A stretch of DNA of 23,547 bases from Plakobranchus ocellatus (GCA_019648995.1 BLXT01006012.1:1012258-1035804), one strand, 5' to 3'. Counted from the stretch's first letter, positions 9,829-19,996 are shown. A program made the numbers and translations. The notes: generated by a model not told the origin, from the sequence alone.

Positions 9829-12804
9829 GGTGTAACGGTTTCCATGTTTCTTATCCTATGTGTATTATCATACTGAAAATTTATAGTTTTTATTTTAAAT
9901 ACGAACCAATGCTTCAAAAAACATCCTACAGCAGATAAAACAAAAGCAAAGGGCAATTTGTTAAACATCTCAACCACTACTCTTAAAGCGATTTGATCTG
10001 AAAGGGAGGGAGAAACTGTTGCATGATACTTGCCGTTTTGATTGAAAAGTGTGTGCGTGCAAGAGCTCTCACTTACACTCACGCTGACAGGTGAAAATAG
10101 CGAAGATTTATATCGAATGAACTTTAACCTTTACGTGATGGCTGAACCAGCTTTACAGAGATTGTAAACCGCTGTGATGAAATGAAAATGACGTGTGGAA
10201 ATTGAGAAGGGCAGAATTCAAATAATGACGGTTAATAGGCATTTGTGATCGTGCAAGACATATTTCTTTTTCTTTTGAAGGAGATGAATATAAATGTCAC
10301 ACATAAAAAGAGAAAAAAAGTAAGGCCTTGACGCAATGTTGTCACTTTTTTTTCTTTTCTGTGTGACACTTTATTTGAGCAAAGGGCATATTTCTCTTGA
10401 ATGTTTCAATATTATATAAAAACAAATATATTTTTTGATGAATTTATGCCGTTTTAAAATGAGAAAGAGAAAGCCGTTTCAAAGGTGTTTAGGCATTCCA
10501 AAAATTTATGAATTGCTTTAAGCTGTGAAATCCATCATTTTTTTTTTTTTTGGACATAATAATAATAAGAAATAGCGGAGAGTTCATCACCCAAGTTTGT
10601 TGTGATAAACTTGATTGTGAAAAATAAGATCTTTAAAGAAGCAATTGTTTAATTTATTAATGTCAACGTGTGGCATGCGTAGATTTGAAACAGCTTCTAG
10701 AAAATTTGTATGGTAATGCAATTTTCATTTTATGATCTCTCGCGTAAAGAATGTAATGACCAAAATTACGGCCTCCTTCCATATGAAATGTTAATTCTTT
10801 TTTTTTTTTTTTTTTTTGTATGAATACTAACGTCAATCTAGATGAGAGGAGTAGAAACTTACTTCTATTGGAGTAATTGTGATTTCTGTCAGTTATTAAT
10901 TATCATGAGGCACTTGAAATAATTTACCTTTTTCATCAATTGTAAATCATATTTAAATAATCCTAAACAGAAAAAAATAAGCTTGTCAGAGGCTGTTTTA
11001 TTATTTTTTTTTTTTTTGGTTTTTAATTTAAATTAACTTTATATATAGCAAAACAAGCGATTCAAGGGATGTTGAATATAGACGGCGTTAAATTTTGTTT
11101 TCACACACGCCTTATGCTTTGGTTGCAACTATAAAGATAAATAATTTTTGTAGACTCAAATAAACAAATTCCTTCTAAAATTAGAATAGTCTTTTGATAG
11201 CGATGTGCACTGAGCTCTTTTTATCATTTTTGTTTTGTTCATTCTTAACAATATTATAACATGTGTATGCAAGAGGGCATGCACAGTCCTAGAGATTTTC
11301 TTAAAACGAAAATTGAAAGACATGATGGCTAAGATTTACTGATAAAAAAAAACATATTTTCTCGTGATGTCTCTTTATTTCATTAGTGCATGCGCAATCG
11401 ACTTTCTTCATCAATCTTTTTTTTGCATTTCTGTGTAAAATGTTTTAAATAAGAGACGGTTTATTTTGTATATAGTCTATAAAAGCATAACTGGGTCTCC
11501 TGAATGGTAGATGTGAAGACACAAAAGGATGATTGATTCACGTCTAATTCCATTCATAAATACGTGGAGTTGATGAATAATAATAATTAAACTCTCCGTG
11601 TTCTTTTTTTATATTTTTCAATATACGAATCAAATTATTGCTTGTTTTGTACATACGCAATTATTTTTTTAGATTTTGCACATGCATAATCCTGTCAATG
11701 CATATGATATATATTTTTTTTTAGTTTACTTTAGATTATTACTGGTTTATTTGATTTCGTATAGGATGAAAAAGAAATACACATGCAAATTTATATAGCC
11801 TAAGGCTCTTAACTTCTTTAAAATAATACATTATTGTAAGCACAATTCATTTAAGGTCTCCTCAGCAACCTTCTGATTTGATTAGACCTATCTTGTCTGC
11901 TTCACCAACTTCTGACAGATTTGCACAGCATGGATAACCACGTTCATGTGCAAGAGGCCTAAATCAGAGTTCTTCATTGTCATATTCCGTGACTTTTAGA
12001 GATTTCACACACTGAACCTTTCTTGTTAGGAAACCAGTAAAAAGTCATACATTAGACGCAGGTTGAGTTGGTACTAAATAGCGGTTTCTAACAAAAATCG
12101 GATTTTTAAGATAATGTTATACTTTAAAAAAAAAACAAAAAAGAAACTGAAAACCACTTAATCAAGATTTAAAAAAAAAATGATTTACAATAATAACTAT
12201 AACAAAGGTTATGCCTCATTTTAAAAAGAAAAATGTAAAATGTGAATTTTTTTTTTCAACAATTTGACAACTGGTTTAAGAATTTTGTGATACTTATTAT
12301 ACTTGATTAATGCGTGTCCTTCATTAGTTCGTACTATTTGCTTGAGGCAAAGTATTCTGAATATATGGCTAGATATGAAAAAAAAAACCCCGTGATTTAT
12401 GTACGCTTTTAAGTTTCACAAACCACTTTTAGCAGATGGTTATATTTATCAAGACTACAACTAACCAACCTCTGAAAATGATACTTCATGAAGATTTTAA
12501 ACAGCCATTTTTCATTCTTGTAAAACTATTTCCACTACGCATTTATGATCAAAGTTAAAATATGAAGTTAAAATGACACAAGGCGTTGAAATGAGTTTGT
12601 TATGTGAAAAGGAATGGTAAAATAACACCAAAAAATATGTCTAGTGCTTCTTTAATCTGCATCAAAACACAGAGTACGATAGAGAAACAATTTTCTTCTT
12701 TGTATGTTTACGTGCAAGGGTATTTGTCCCTTCTATCTCAGTACCAATAGTCCTTAATTGGTCGTCCTTTTTTCCTATCTATTATTCATCTGTCACAACA
12801 CCAT

Positions 12805-12806
<2 letters not shown>
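9826..12806. other. Three kb of AT-rich DNA without gene
   Basis: No convincing coding region, RNA gene or mobile element on either strand. Contents are poly-T runs (about 10534-10547, 20 T at 10798-10817, and about 11005-11017) and A runs near 12125 and 12170. There is an ATGCAAAT octamer near 11783. Around 11850-12030 the composition is more mixed but all frames are broken by stops. It could be intron or intergenic. Confidence 0.6.
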
Positions 12807-12868
<62 letters not shown>

Positions 12869-12896
12869 GCTCTCTCTCTCTCTTTCCTTCCTCTCT
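12807..12896. repeat. TC microsatellite
   Basis: Pure TC at 12807-12853, then TC with single-base interruptions (TTT, CGC) to about 12896. The overlapping poly-Ser/Leu frames are artefacts of the repeat. Confidence 0.97.
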
Positions 12897-13007
12897 GCAT
12901 TCCCTCTGGTCCACTCTCTTTATTTATTTCCCTCATCTTTTATGGATTTATCCTTAACCTTTTTACAATATTTTTTCAAATACAATGTATCTTCCTCAAT
13001 GACTTAA

Positions 13008-13264
13008 TTACATAAATGTATACGCACATTCATCATCAGGACCTTGTCTGGAACAGACATGGGCAAACATGTTCCTCCACTCATACATATTCTCAGTTAA
13101 CCTTATAAAGTTGTTATTTCTACTTTTGCCTATAGTGCCCATGACTTAAGATTTTCAATAAAAGTTTTTCTCTGTCTACCTCTCTTGCGTTTGCCTTCAA
13201 ACTTTGCAGTGATTGCTTAGTGTTCTAAACCCTAATATCGGCAAATATGACCTAAAAATTGTAG
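13008..13264 (-). pseudogene. C-terminal remnant of a LINE reverse transcriptase
   Basis: Read on the minus strand from 13264, the frame gives LQFLGHICRY, then KRKRGRQRKTFIENLKSW (about 13139-13192). After a frameshift between about 13132 and 13103 comes WRNMFAHVCSRQGPDDE and a stop at 13008. The order GH.xR, a basic GRQRxT motif, an L..W segment and a closing W..M.A.VC is the usual C-terminal end of non-LTR retrotransposon ORF2 in invertebrates, past the catalytic domain. In-frame stops at 13232-13234 and 13217-13219 plus the frameshift make it dead. The endonuclease and catalytic RT parts are absent, as expected for 5' truncation. The exact clade (CR1, Jockey or RTE-like) is not decided. 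Confidence 0.85.
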
Positions 13265-13335
13265 TTACCTCTGTCTTATGGTTTTAATTAATTTAATACA
13301 CACATACATTATTTTATTGCTTGCTTTCTTAATAC

Positions 13336-13506
13336 TCATATAGCACTTAATTTTTCTACACTGGTATTGTCCACCACCTTCACAATCACTTTAGAATTTC
13401 TAAAGCTTCGTATCCTCTCCCACCCATACGCCCAAAATCTTTTCTCTCTGTATCCCTCCTGCCTCAAAGTGCCGGAGTTTGCCCATTCCGCGGCCACTTC
13501 GTGCCC
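13336..13506 (-). pseudogene. Unidentified coding-like frame upstream of LINE remnant
   Basis: A 56-codon open frame with no start codon required, bounded by stops on both sides. It has higher G+C than its flanks and protein-like composition, including RFWAYGWERIRSFRNSK and VIVKVVDNTSVEKLSAI. I do not recognise the family. It lies about 70 bp upstream of the LINE remnant on the same strand, but does not look like the RT segment that should sit there. It could be another repeat's coding fragment, an exon piece, or chance. Confidence 0.3.
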
Positions 13507-13509
13507 TTA

Positions 13510-14035
13510 ATCTTACTCAAGTTTCAATTTGCCTGTGGCCACCTCCTTCTAGAATTATCACGTACTTTTTCTCGAACTTTTCAATGAAAAGAATTATTTA
13601 TCAGATTAATCTTGAAACATCCGCATGCGTTGAGATTGTTTTGAGAATCCAATCGATTAAGTAAGAAAGAGCAAATTAATAATGCGACGATTTTTATGTT
13701 GTCTGCTACAGTGTTCATAATTTCTTATCATTTCGTTTATTTTTTTATCTGTTTCTACAAGGAAAACAAATATGAATTATATTTTAGTCTTGTGAAAAAA
13801 AAACCTGGTCCGGTTATATATTTGTAATGGGGATACTGAATAAATGTAAAATGTAATCATGCACTGCAGATTCACATCATGAGCCCAAATATCTTTTAAT
13901 TACAGATATATTATTATTAAGAGAGGCAAATATTGTTTTTATTTATTTGACAATGAATTAAACAAATACACCCTGCTTTAAGACCAGCGCATAAATTTAT
14001 GATCTTGACAGTGTCAGAGTTATTGTTCAAAGGAT
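13510..14035. other. AT-rich stretch, nothing seen
   Basis: No gene recognised. A 61-codon plus frame at 13479-13664 lies mostly antisense to the coding-like frame at its left end and has no motif. Confidence 0.5.
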
Positions 14036-14039
14036 GACC

Positions 14040-14156
14040 TCATGATTGAAGCTTCCAAGCTACAGTTTTCTTGCAGTCCTTGTTAAAATGACATTTAAAC
14101 AACCGACACATTTCTTGGCCACCAACAGCAGCTTCTTTGGTAAAGCAATCACAGCC
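14040..14156 (-). other. Short Cys-rich open frame, possible exon remnant
   Basis: A 38-residue minus-strand frame with five Cys (spacing C-x-C-x13-C-x4-C-x5-C), including EMCRLFKCHFNKDCKK, ending in TGA at 14040-14042. G+C is higher than in the flanks. The frame is preceded by a stop, and the sequence before it (GGTGAATAAGAGGTAAG) is a poor splice acceptor with no pyrimidine tract. The opposite strand is also open here. Not recognised; chance cannot be excluded. Confidence 0.2.
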
Positions 14157-14159
14157 TTA

Positions 14160-14795
14160 CCTCTTATTCACCTTAATCACCAAAATGTGAAATGAAAGGG
14201 TTGCAATTATTTCTCTTGTGAATTTAATTTTTTAAACGTTATATTTAATCATTGCTTGAGGTCATTGTAAAAGCAGAAGGCTACCTGAGTTGAATAGGAT
14301 TAAAATAATTTGTCGTTTCATGTTTTAAAAGGTTACTTCTAAATTTCTGAAGGGATGCCCTAATCCGCATTCTTCAAGTGACAGACTATTGTGTAACAAC
14401 TATCGACGATTGCGTTTTGGCACTCATTGTCTCTATCAAGAAATTAATAATATAATGCTCATTATTTGCGTACCAGGTCTTCTGAAAACTAATTAATAGG
14501 CAAGACTGTCTCCCTGCCTCGTGTACAAAACACGTCTATTTAAAACTTAGTTTCTGTTATTTATGCTGATGGTTACGTTGTTCTAGCCATTTCTAATGCC
14601 AGTAAAGGTATTTTTTCATCTGTGCAGTAAGATGTATCTCAGTGCTGACTTTTTACTCTTGAATGTGTAAAATCTTCACTTAATTCATTACAAAGAATCG
14701 GTCATTCTTTTCTCGTGTGCTCCTCAAAAGAATGAAAAAAAAATTCAAATATTTTTGCTTCTTCCCTTTTTAAACATTAAATTTGCAATTTCTGT
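14160..14795. other. AT-rich stretch, nothing seen
   Basis: No gene, repeat array or RNA recognised on either strand. A likely intron or intergenic segment, depending on the candidate exon to its right. Confidence 0.5.
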
Positions 14796-14869
14796 ATTTA
14801 TTCATGGTCACCAACTAATATAGCGTGTGTCTGCATTGCCGAAATCCAGTTAGCTTCCCACGTCTTTAC

Positions 14870-14939
14870 CTGTTTGTCCAAGTGCCCATCTGTGCCGCTG
14901 TTGCTGCTTTCAGTGCCTGGGGGTCTGTTTCTTGACCGC
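14870..14939 (-). CDS. Candidate internal exon, 70 bp
   Basis: The segment is about 57% G+C in AT-rich flanks. On the minus strand it is preceded by a C/T-rich tract and acceptor ATTACAG|G (14939-14946). It is followed by donor CAG|GTAAAG (14864-14872), both near consensus. The enclosed frame is open and reads RSRNRPPGTESSNSGT then DGHLDKQ. It is polar and rich in Ser, Gly, Pro and Arg, like a disordered linker. The 70-bp length leaves one base for the preceding codon and ends on a codon boundary. If the donor is not used, the frame runs on through VKTWEANWISAMQTH to a TAA with an overlapping AATAAA (minus strand, 14797-14802), giving an alternative terminal exon. The parent gene is not identified and no other exon is certain in the window. 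Confidence 0.45.
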
Positions 14940-14994
14940 CTGTAATTTGATCGATAGGATGTAAACCAGCAGCAAGGATTCATAAAGAAGAAAA

Positions 14995-15311
14995 GATAAA
15001 ATAAATCAACTTATTATTATTCCACAATAAAATGAGAAAAGATGAAGCAAAAAAAACAACAAAAAAACAAAAAAAAAGAGATCGAAATTCTACCCTTTAA
15101 AACACAGAAGTGACGTAGAAAGTAAATTATTATTATGGGCATATAAATTCAACAACACAAAATCCAATCTTACAAATCGGAAAGTATCGGACAGAGCAAG
15201 ATACAACTAATGGACATTTCTAAGAAAGTATATAAATATGTGATCACCTAAAAGATACACTACAGAAAGGTTGAAGAAAATGGATCAATAGAGCGAGAAG
15301 AAATTACATTT
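14995..15311. other. A-rich stretch, nothing seen
   Basis: A-rich DNA with AAC/A runs near 15040-15080. On the minus strand its left end supplies part of the T-rich lead to the candidate exon acceptor. No frame of interest. Confidence 0.5.
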
Positions 15312-15626
15312 TTAGTAAGCCAAAACTTGCGATATGTTCCGCGCCCAAGATGTTGAGGTAAAAATAGAGGTTGAACAGTTCTTGTCTGATCTTATGGCAC
15401 GATTCTTTAATGTTACACCACTCGTGACAGATGTGTAGTTAATAAACGCATACCCTGTAAGTGCCTGGATGTAATGATGCCGATTAGTAAAATATTTTAA
15501 GGTGCGTATGAATTTATATGTCGCCCGACGAGTCAGACAGTTGGAGGAATCCTGGTATTTTAAATTATTGTTAAAAAAAAAGCCTCTGAACAATTTACCA
15601 GCGACCAAACACTCATTGTGTACATG

Positions 15627-15629
15627 TGC

Positions 15630-15694
<65 letters not shown>

Positions 15695-15744
15695 AGAGTG
15701 ACAAAGAGATAGAGAGAAAGAGAAAAAGAGAGTGAAAGAAAGAC
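15627..15744. repeat. Compound GT/GA microsatellite
   Basis: GT run at 15627-15652 passing directly into GA at 15652-15689, then impure GA to about 15744. The word GAAACAAAGAGTGA is repeated at 15688-15701 and 15750-15763. It creates the longest open frame of the window (minus, 15312-15803, 163 codons), whose N-terminal half is Ser/Leu and His/Thr repeat translation. Confidence 0.95.
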
Positions 15745-15830
15745 GTAAAGAAACAAAGAGTGATACATAGAGAGCTCATCGCTTCATCCCCATTGTAACT
15801 CAAGCTTGTGCAGAATAGCTGACTTGAAGA

Positions 15831-15851
15831 ACGTGATTCTAATAATCACGT
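15831..15851. other. Perfect short inverted repeat
   Basis: ACGTGATT and AATCACGT form an 8-bp perfect stem around a 5-nt loop CTAAT. No downstream T run, so there is no terminator argument. Confidence 0.7.
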
Positions 15852-16582
15852 ACTCCGCAGTTTTTCTATTTATTTTGCTTTCCACATCAACACTAATTTT
15901 TCTCTTTTCATCGAATCTTAATGAATGCTTAAACTCGACTCTGGAGTGGACAACAAACATCATTAGTTTTTAGATTTTTTTATCGACAAAACAATGCCAA
16001 TGTGAGAACCTGGCTTTTTTCTTGGTTAGTACAAGGCATGGTGAGAGCTTATTTGAACGAGGTTTATTGCATTGTGAATATGACGCTCAGAACTTGTGCC
16101 CTTACACAGCTACAAGGTAATAGACTGGCTTTAAATGAATCAACACCGAGAAGACAAATCCGTCGCAGTACAAATTATTTATAATGCACCTGATATTTTT
16201 AAAGCTCGTCATTGCGAATGAGATTGGTATTGAGGCTGATAAATGCGAATAAAAAGTTTTTCCTCTGAAACTTTGATTTATTCCACACAATTTAAATTCT
16301 CCGATTAAAAATATGAAGATACAGATAAGGATCTTTAAAAATTCTTGATCACATCATGTTTGTATCAGTAATTGCATGCTCATTTTTCGTTTGCACTAGA
16401 TTAATTTTTCTCAGATTTTAAGTTTCCATTTAAATGATTTCTTTTTCTTGCTTAGAAAACAATTTGTTATAATTCTTGTGCCTTGTGTAAATTGAACTAG
16501 CCATATGATCGACAAGCTACTAAATAATAGTATGGTCTTTTTCCAGGATTCGCAATAAGCAATAGACAAGAATCTCATTCAT
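15852..16582. other. AT-rich stretch, nothing seen
   Basis: No supportable gene. Frames of about 60 codons on both strands near 16002-16290 overlap and have no motif. Confidence 0.5.
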
Positions 16583-16807
16583 TTGTTCGCATGTAAAGAA
16601 TACTTCAGTGTAACTGACCTGTACAGACTTTTCCGAGAGGTCAATCCCTCTCGCATAGTTGGTAACTTAAAGGACCTCGGTGTTTATGGAAGTATCTACA
16701 GGTTCCTTTTAAAGTCTTTCTTCATATACTCTGTTGGATTTTTAATGGTTTTCTATCTTTGTTTTAATTTGCTTGAGCATCTGACGGAAGCCTACGAGAG
16801 AGACTGA
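16583..16807 (+). other. Unidentified open frame with hydrophobic C-terminal half
   Basis: A 74-codon frame starting MFACKEYFSVTDLYRL, with a hydrophobic stretch at about residues 44-63 (FFIYSVGFLMVFYLCFNLL) that could be one membrane segment. Its last codons lie inside a SINE-derived fragment, so it cannot be a conserved gene end as it stands. A perfect 7-bp inverted repeat CGAGAGG/CCTCTCG with a 6-nt loop sits inside it (16634-16653). It matches no family I recognise. Confidence 0.15.
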
Positions 16808-16867
16808 GTGAAAAGAAACCCTGAGATCACCGCTTAATGGTGGACTGGGTATACCAATAATCAAACA
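16780..16867 (+). mobile_element. SINE 3'-part relic, copy D
   Basis: CTGACGGAAGCCT matches CTGACGGAGGGCCT of the family body. After a short insertion, CCTGAGATCACC at 16820-16831 and GGTGGACTGGGTATACCAA match the tail. The tRNA-like head and both Pol III boxes are absent. No flanking duplication seen. Confidence 0.75.
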
Positions 16868-17572
16868 ATCAGTCTCATGTAAAGACTAAACATAATCATT
16901 CTCGTGTAGGTTTATATATAAAACCCCTTTGCGTAAATGGTTTTGATCATGATGCATTAAAACATGTTTCTCAATGAGTTTAACCTTCCTGTGAAGCTCT
17001 GCTCTTATCGGTCGATTACCATGTCATGTTCCGCATCTCCTCTTGCTACAGTGGTGTTTCAAAACAAAATATCAGCCATGTAGCTTTTTCATGTTACAAA
17101 TCTGCTTGCGTTCTTTTATTATGTTACCCTTCCTCTGTTCCATGTGCCTCCTCTGTCTCCCTTTTCGCCGCTTACTAGAGGGTGTTCAGTATGCTCATTT
17201 TATGGGTCAAGGAAATATAAATTGTCTCTTTATTTTATTATTATTTTTTTTTTTTTGTGCTTTTCCCTTTTATCGCTCTACTCTTGCATAATTTGGTGCT
17301 TTCCTTTTTTTGCTTTTTTAAATAAAGTTGTTGACTAACTTATTATATGTATATCTTTGCTACTCTTAATATGTCCAAAATTCATTGACATAGATATCTT
17401 TACTTGTGTCCCTTTTTATGGCTAAATATGCTGGCATGAATTGAAGCAATTATACATACACGTTTATAAATACATATGTATTTATTCATGAGTAAAACTA
17501 TTTATGTTGAAACATAAACGACCAATACGACCTGGCAGAATCGTTCCTCTCTACGCTATCTATCACAGTTAA
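16868..17572. other. AT-rich stretch, nothing seen
   Basis: T-rich DNA with a poly-T run near 17237-17257 (TTATTATTATT then T). Two overlapping frames at 17043-17338 are Phe/Leu/Cys-rich translations of pyrimidine-rich DNA and not credible genes. An AATAAA occurs near 17321 without associated coding sequence. Confidence 0.5.
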
Positions 17573-17637
17573 ATGAATAAATTGTACTATTTATAACTAT
17601 TTCGGAATTTATATGAATAAATTATACTATTTAAACT
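17573..17637. repeat. 40-bp tandem duplication
   Basis: ATGAATAAATTGTACTATTT starts at 17573 and recurs as ATGAATAAATTATACTATTT at 17613, exactly 40 bp later, with one mismatch in the first 20 bases. The second copy is partial, about 25 bp. Confidence 0.8.
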
Positions 17638-17660
17638 TTTTCTCTGAGACACTTTGTTTC

Positions 17661-17773
17661 GCTTCAGGGATTCCTTCAACATGAGACCAAGACCGCTACT
17701 TAGTTTTGGCCTTATGGAGGCCTGCGAGTCTGAGATCATACAGGACGGGCTTCAACTGAAAAAGCATGACCCT
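17661..17773 (+). mobile_element. Diverged SINE relic, copy E
   Basis: It aligns in order with the copy at 8613: GCTTCAGGGATTCCTTC for the CTGCAGGGACCCTTC segment, a decayed box B region, and CCGCTAC. TGGCCTTATGGAGG for TGGCCTGACGGAGG and GAGTCTGAGATCAT for AAGCCTGAGATCAC come next. The tail GGACGGGCTTC then ATGACCC is a weak match. The head is not recognisable and no duplication was found. Confidence 0.65.
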
Positions 17774-18450
17774 TTTTAAAACCATCCGTGAATTTTAGGC
17801 AGCTTATCGAATCGTTTTGCTTGATGCTTTCTTTTCCTTATGGCAATGTTTGCCCATCCGCACCGATTTTCTCTGTCTACATTTTCAGCTCAACCTTCGA
17901 TAATTCAATCGATGAAGGGTAAACTTGGACGAAGAGAGATAAGTTACTAAATAAGCCTCGTTGATGTTATTACAGATTACTGAATGCTCGTATGTGTACA
18001 GATATCGATAGACAGGGAGAAGAAAAAATGAATAGATGAAGAGTGATAGAGAGGAGATTCAGAGAGACTTGGTATCGACTCCTATCATGACTTCTACGAT
18101 TGACTTTTATTGCTCTGAATAGTTTTATTTCCCCAAAGTATCCTTAATTCAGAACCCTATTATAGAAAACACAAAGGGGATGGAAGTAGCAGAGGCACGT
18201 AGAAAGTGCATTATGGCTCAGGGAAAAGAAAAGAGGCAAGAAAAAAAAAAGGGAGCTAAAAAAAAAGCTCCGTGTAAACAGAGCTAGTGAGAGAATTTGA
18301 TATAAACTAACATTTCTAGTTGTTGTAATAGCGCATAAATGGTTGTCTAAGGTTTAGTCAATTGGTTTAGTGGATGCAGCGTTTATTTCTCACGCAGAAC
18401 CTTTCAGATTTTTTTCTTTATGTCGCTTCACATTACCCAGCCTGGTAATC
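17774..18450. other. Non-coding stretch with small hairpin
   Basis: No gene seen. GGAGCT and AGCTCC at 18252-18271 form a 6-bp stem with an all-A loop of eight. The rest is mixed AT-rich DNA with no long frame. Confidence 0.5.
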
Positions 18451-18590
18451 TCTTCTTCTTCTTCTTCTTCTTCTTCTTCTTCTTCTTCTTCTTCTTCTTC
18501 TTCTTCTTCTTCTTCTTCTTCTTCTTCTTTTTCTTCTTCTTCTCCTTGTCCTCCTCCTCGTCCTCGTCCTCCTCCTCCTTTTCATTCCTC

Positions 18591-18633
<43 letters not shown>

Positions 18634-18664
18634 CTTTTTTTTCTCTCTCTCATATATATATATA
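18451..18664. repeat. Compound TTC/TCC/TC/TA simple-sequence tract
   Basis: TTC units cover 18451-18527 (about 26 in a row) and resume after a short T run to 18543. CTC/GTC triplets follow to about 18582, then TC at about 18595-18630 and TC/TA to 18664. The plus strand is almost all pyrimidine for over 180 bp. Poly-Ser, poly-Phe and poly-Arg frames here are translations of the repeat. Confidence 0.97.
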
Positions 18665-19229
18665 AGTGACAGTGTTTGCATGTCTGTTTGTCGGTGCCAT
18701 TTCATTTTGTGTGTGTCTCCTCGCCGATTCATCATCGTATAGGGTTTTTTTTTATATTGGAAAATAATAATTTAGAACATAAAAGGAGAGGGTGCTTTTT
18801 TTTTGCTTTTTTTTAATGCAAAGAATCAATTGTGCTTGTGATTCTCAAGGGGGAATAAATTAATAAAAGATGAAGAAATTATTGCCTTGTTAAGTAAAGC
18901 TGATTGAGTGTTAACTTTCTCCTACATTTATTGCTTTATAAGTAAAATGTCTAGGAAAATAACATTTCTGTCTCTGAATAACGAGAGAAAAAAACAACAC
19001 TCGATCTCAAAGGTTGAAGAAAAGATCAAGAAGATCCATATGTAACCAATGCATAATGTAACATCTACAATTAACATATCTTGTTTTAAATGTTACAAAT
19101 TTTTATGCATTGATTATAAATTTTGCACTTGCTGATTTCTTTTTCAATCCAAAACTCTTTTCATTTTAAGTGATTTTACGTATTGCTAGAATACTCCATT
19201 TTGTTTATCCGAGACGCGCGGGAGGCAAT
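18665..19229. other. AT-rich stretch, nothing seen
   Basis: No frame, RNA or mobile element that I can support. Several T and A runs. Confidence 0.6.
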
Positions 19230-19258
19230 GGGGGAGGATGAGGGAGGGAGGGTGAGGG
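19230..19258 (+). other. Canonical G-quadruplex motif
   Basis: Four GGG runs at 19242-19244, 19246-19248, 19250-19252 and 19256-19258 with loops of 1, 1 and 3 nt, preceded by GGGGG at 19230-19234. Short loops favour a stable parallel fold. It lies in a small G-rich island (about 19211-19268, beginning CGCGCGGG) within otherwise AT-rich DNA. No nearby gene start is visible. Confidence 0.8.
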
Positions 19259-19976
19259 TAGGAGTGGAACAACGTATGAAGTTGCTGGTTTTATTTACTT
19301 TTTTTAAAATATGTCAATCTGTTTCATCCCCAACTCTAGTTCAAAACCTTATCGAAATATAATCAAAGTACCTACAGAAATTTTATAAAATGTATTAGTG
19401 TGATGAAATCGATGGCAGCAGTGATAATGAGTAAACTAAGGCAGGTATCCGCTATTACCGCTTTTCGATATCTCTCTTGCTTATTTATCTCAGACTTTTC
19501 TCTCACCACCTTTTAAAACTTTGTTAGTTGAAGTGTCAAGACTGTTTCGCTGCTATTACTTCAGTCTTGACAGTGATTTTATTCATTCAAAGGGAAATAG
19601 CAACAACAACAACAACAACAACAAAAATAAACAAAGAGTTTATAAGGATACAGACATTTTTTGTTTCAAACGTTGCAAAAAAAATTTTTTTTGGTTTTCT
19701 TTAAAATGGCAAGGGCTGTTTAAAAAAAAGAGCTTATGCATCTCAGAGCGGTGAATAAATTGTTACTTTAAAAAAAAATAATCAACATTTATTCTGTTAT
19801 GGCGCTGATGCATATTTAAAGAATAAGTACAGGACCAGTGTGCGTGTTTCAAATGCACAAAACTTGTTTTCAAAATAATGCTTCTTTTCTAGTCCTCGGT
19901 TCGTCTCTTATGGTGGTTTTTTTTTTAAGTGTGTATCCATGCTAAAGGAAAATATGTGGAACTGGTTTGCCTCTTC
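19259..19976. other. AT-rich stretch with AAC microsatellite
   Basis: The only defined item is a CAA/AAC repeat of about eight units at 19601-19625. The 77-codon frame that spans it (19521-19754) has an Asn run from the repeat and no other recognisable feature. Confidence 0.6.
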
Positions 19977-19996
19977 ACACACACACACACACACAA
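19977..19996. repeat. CA microsatellite
   Basis: Pure CA run of about nine to ten units. Confidence 0.95.

Noticed and set aside
15312..15803. Longest open frame in the window (163 codons, minus strand)
   Set aside because: Its N-terminal half is translation of GA and GT microsatellites. The remaining 90 or so codons carry no recognisable motif, and the opposite strand is also partly open (15316-15438).
18370..18735. Poly-Ser, poly-Phe and poly-Arg frames
   Set aside because: Pure translations of the TTC/TC/GAA arrays in three frames; no independent coding sequence.
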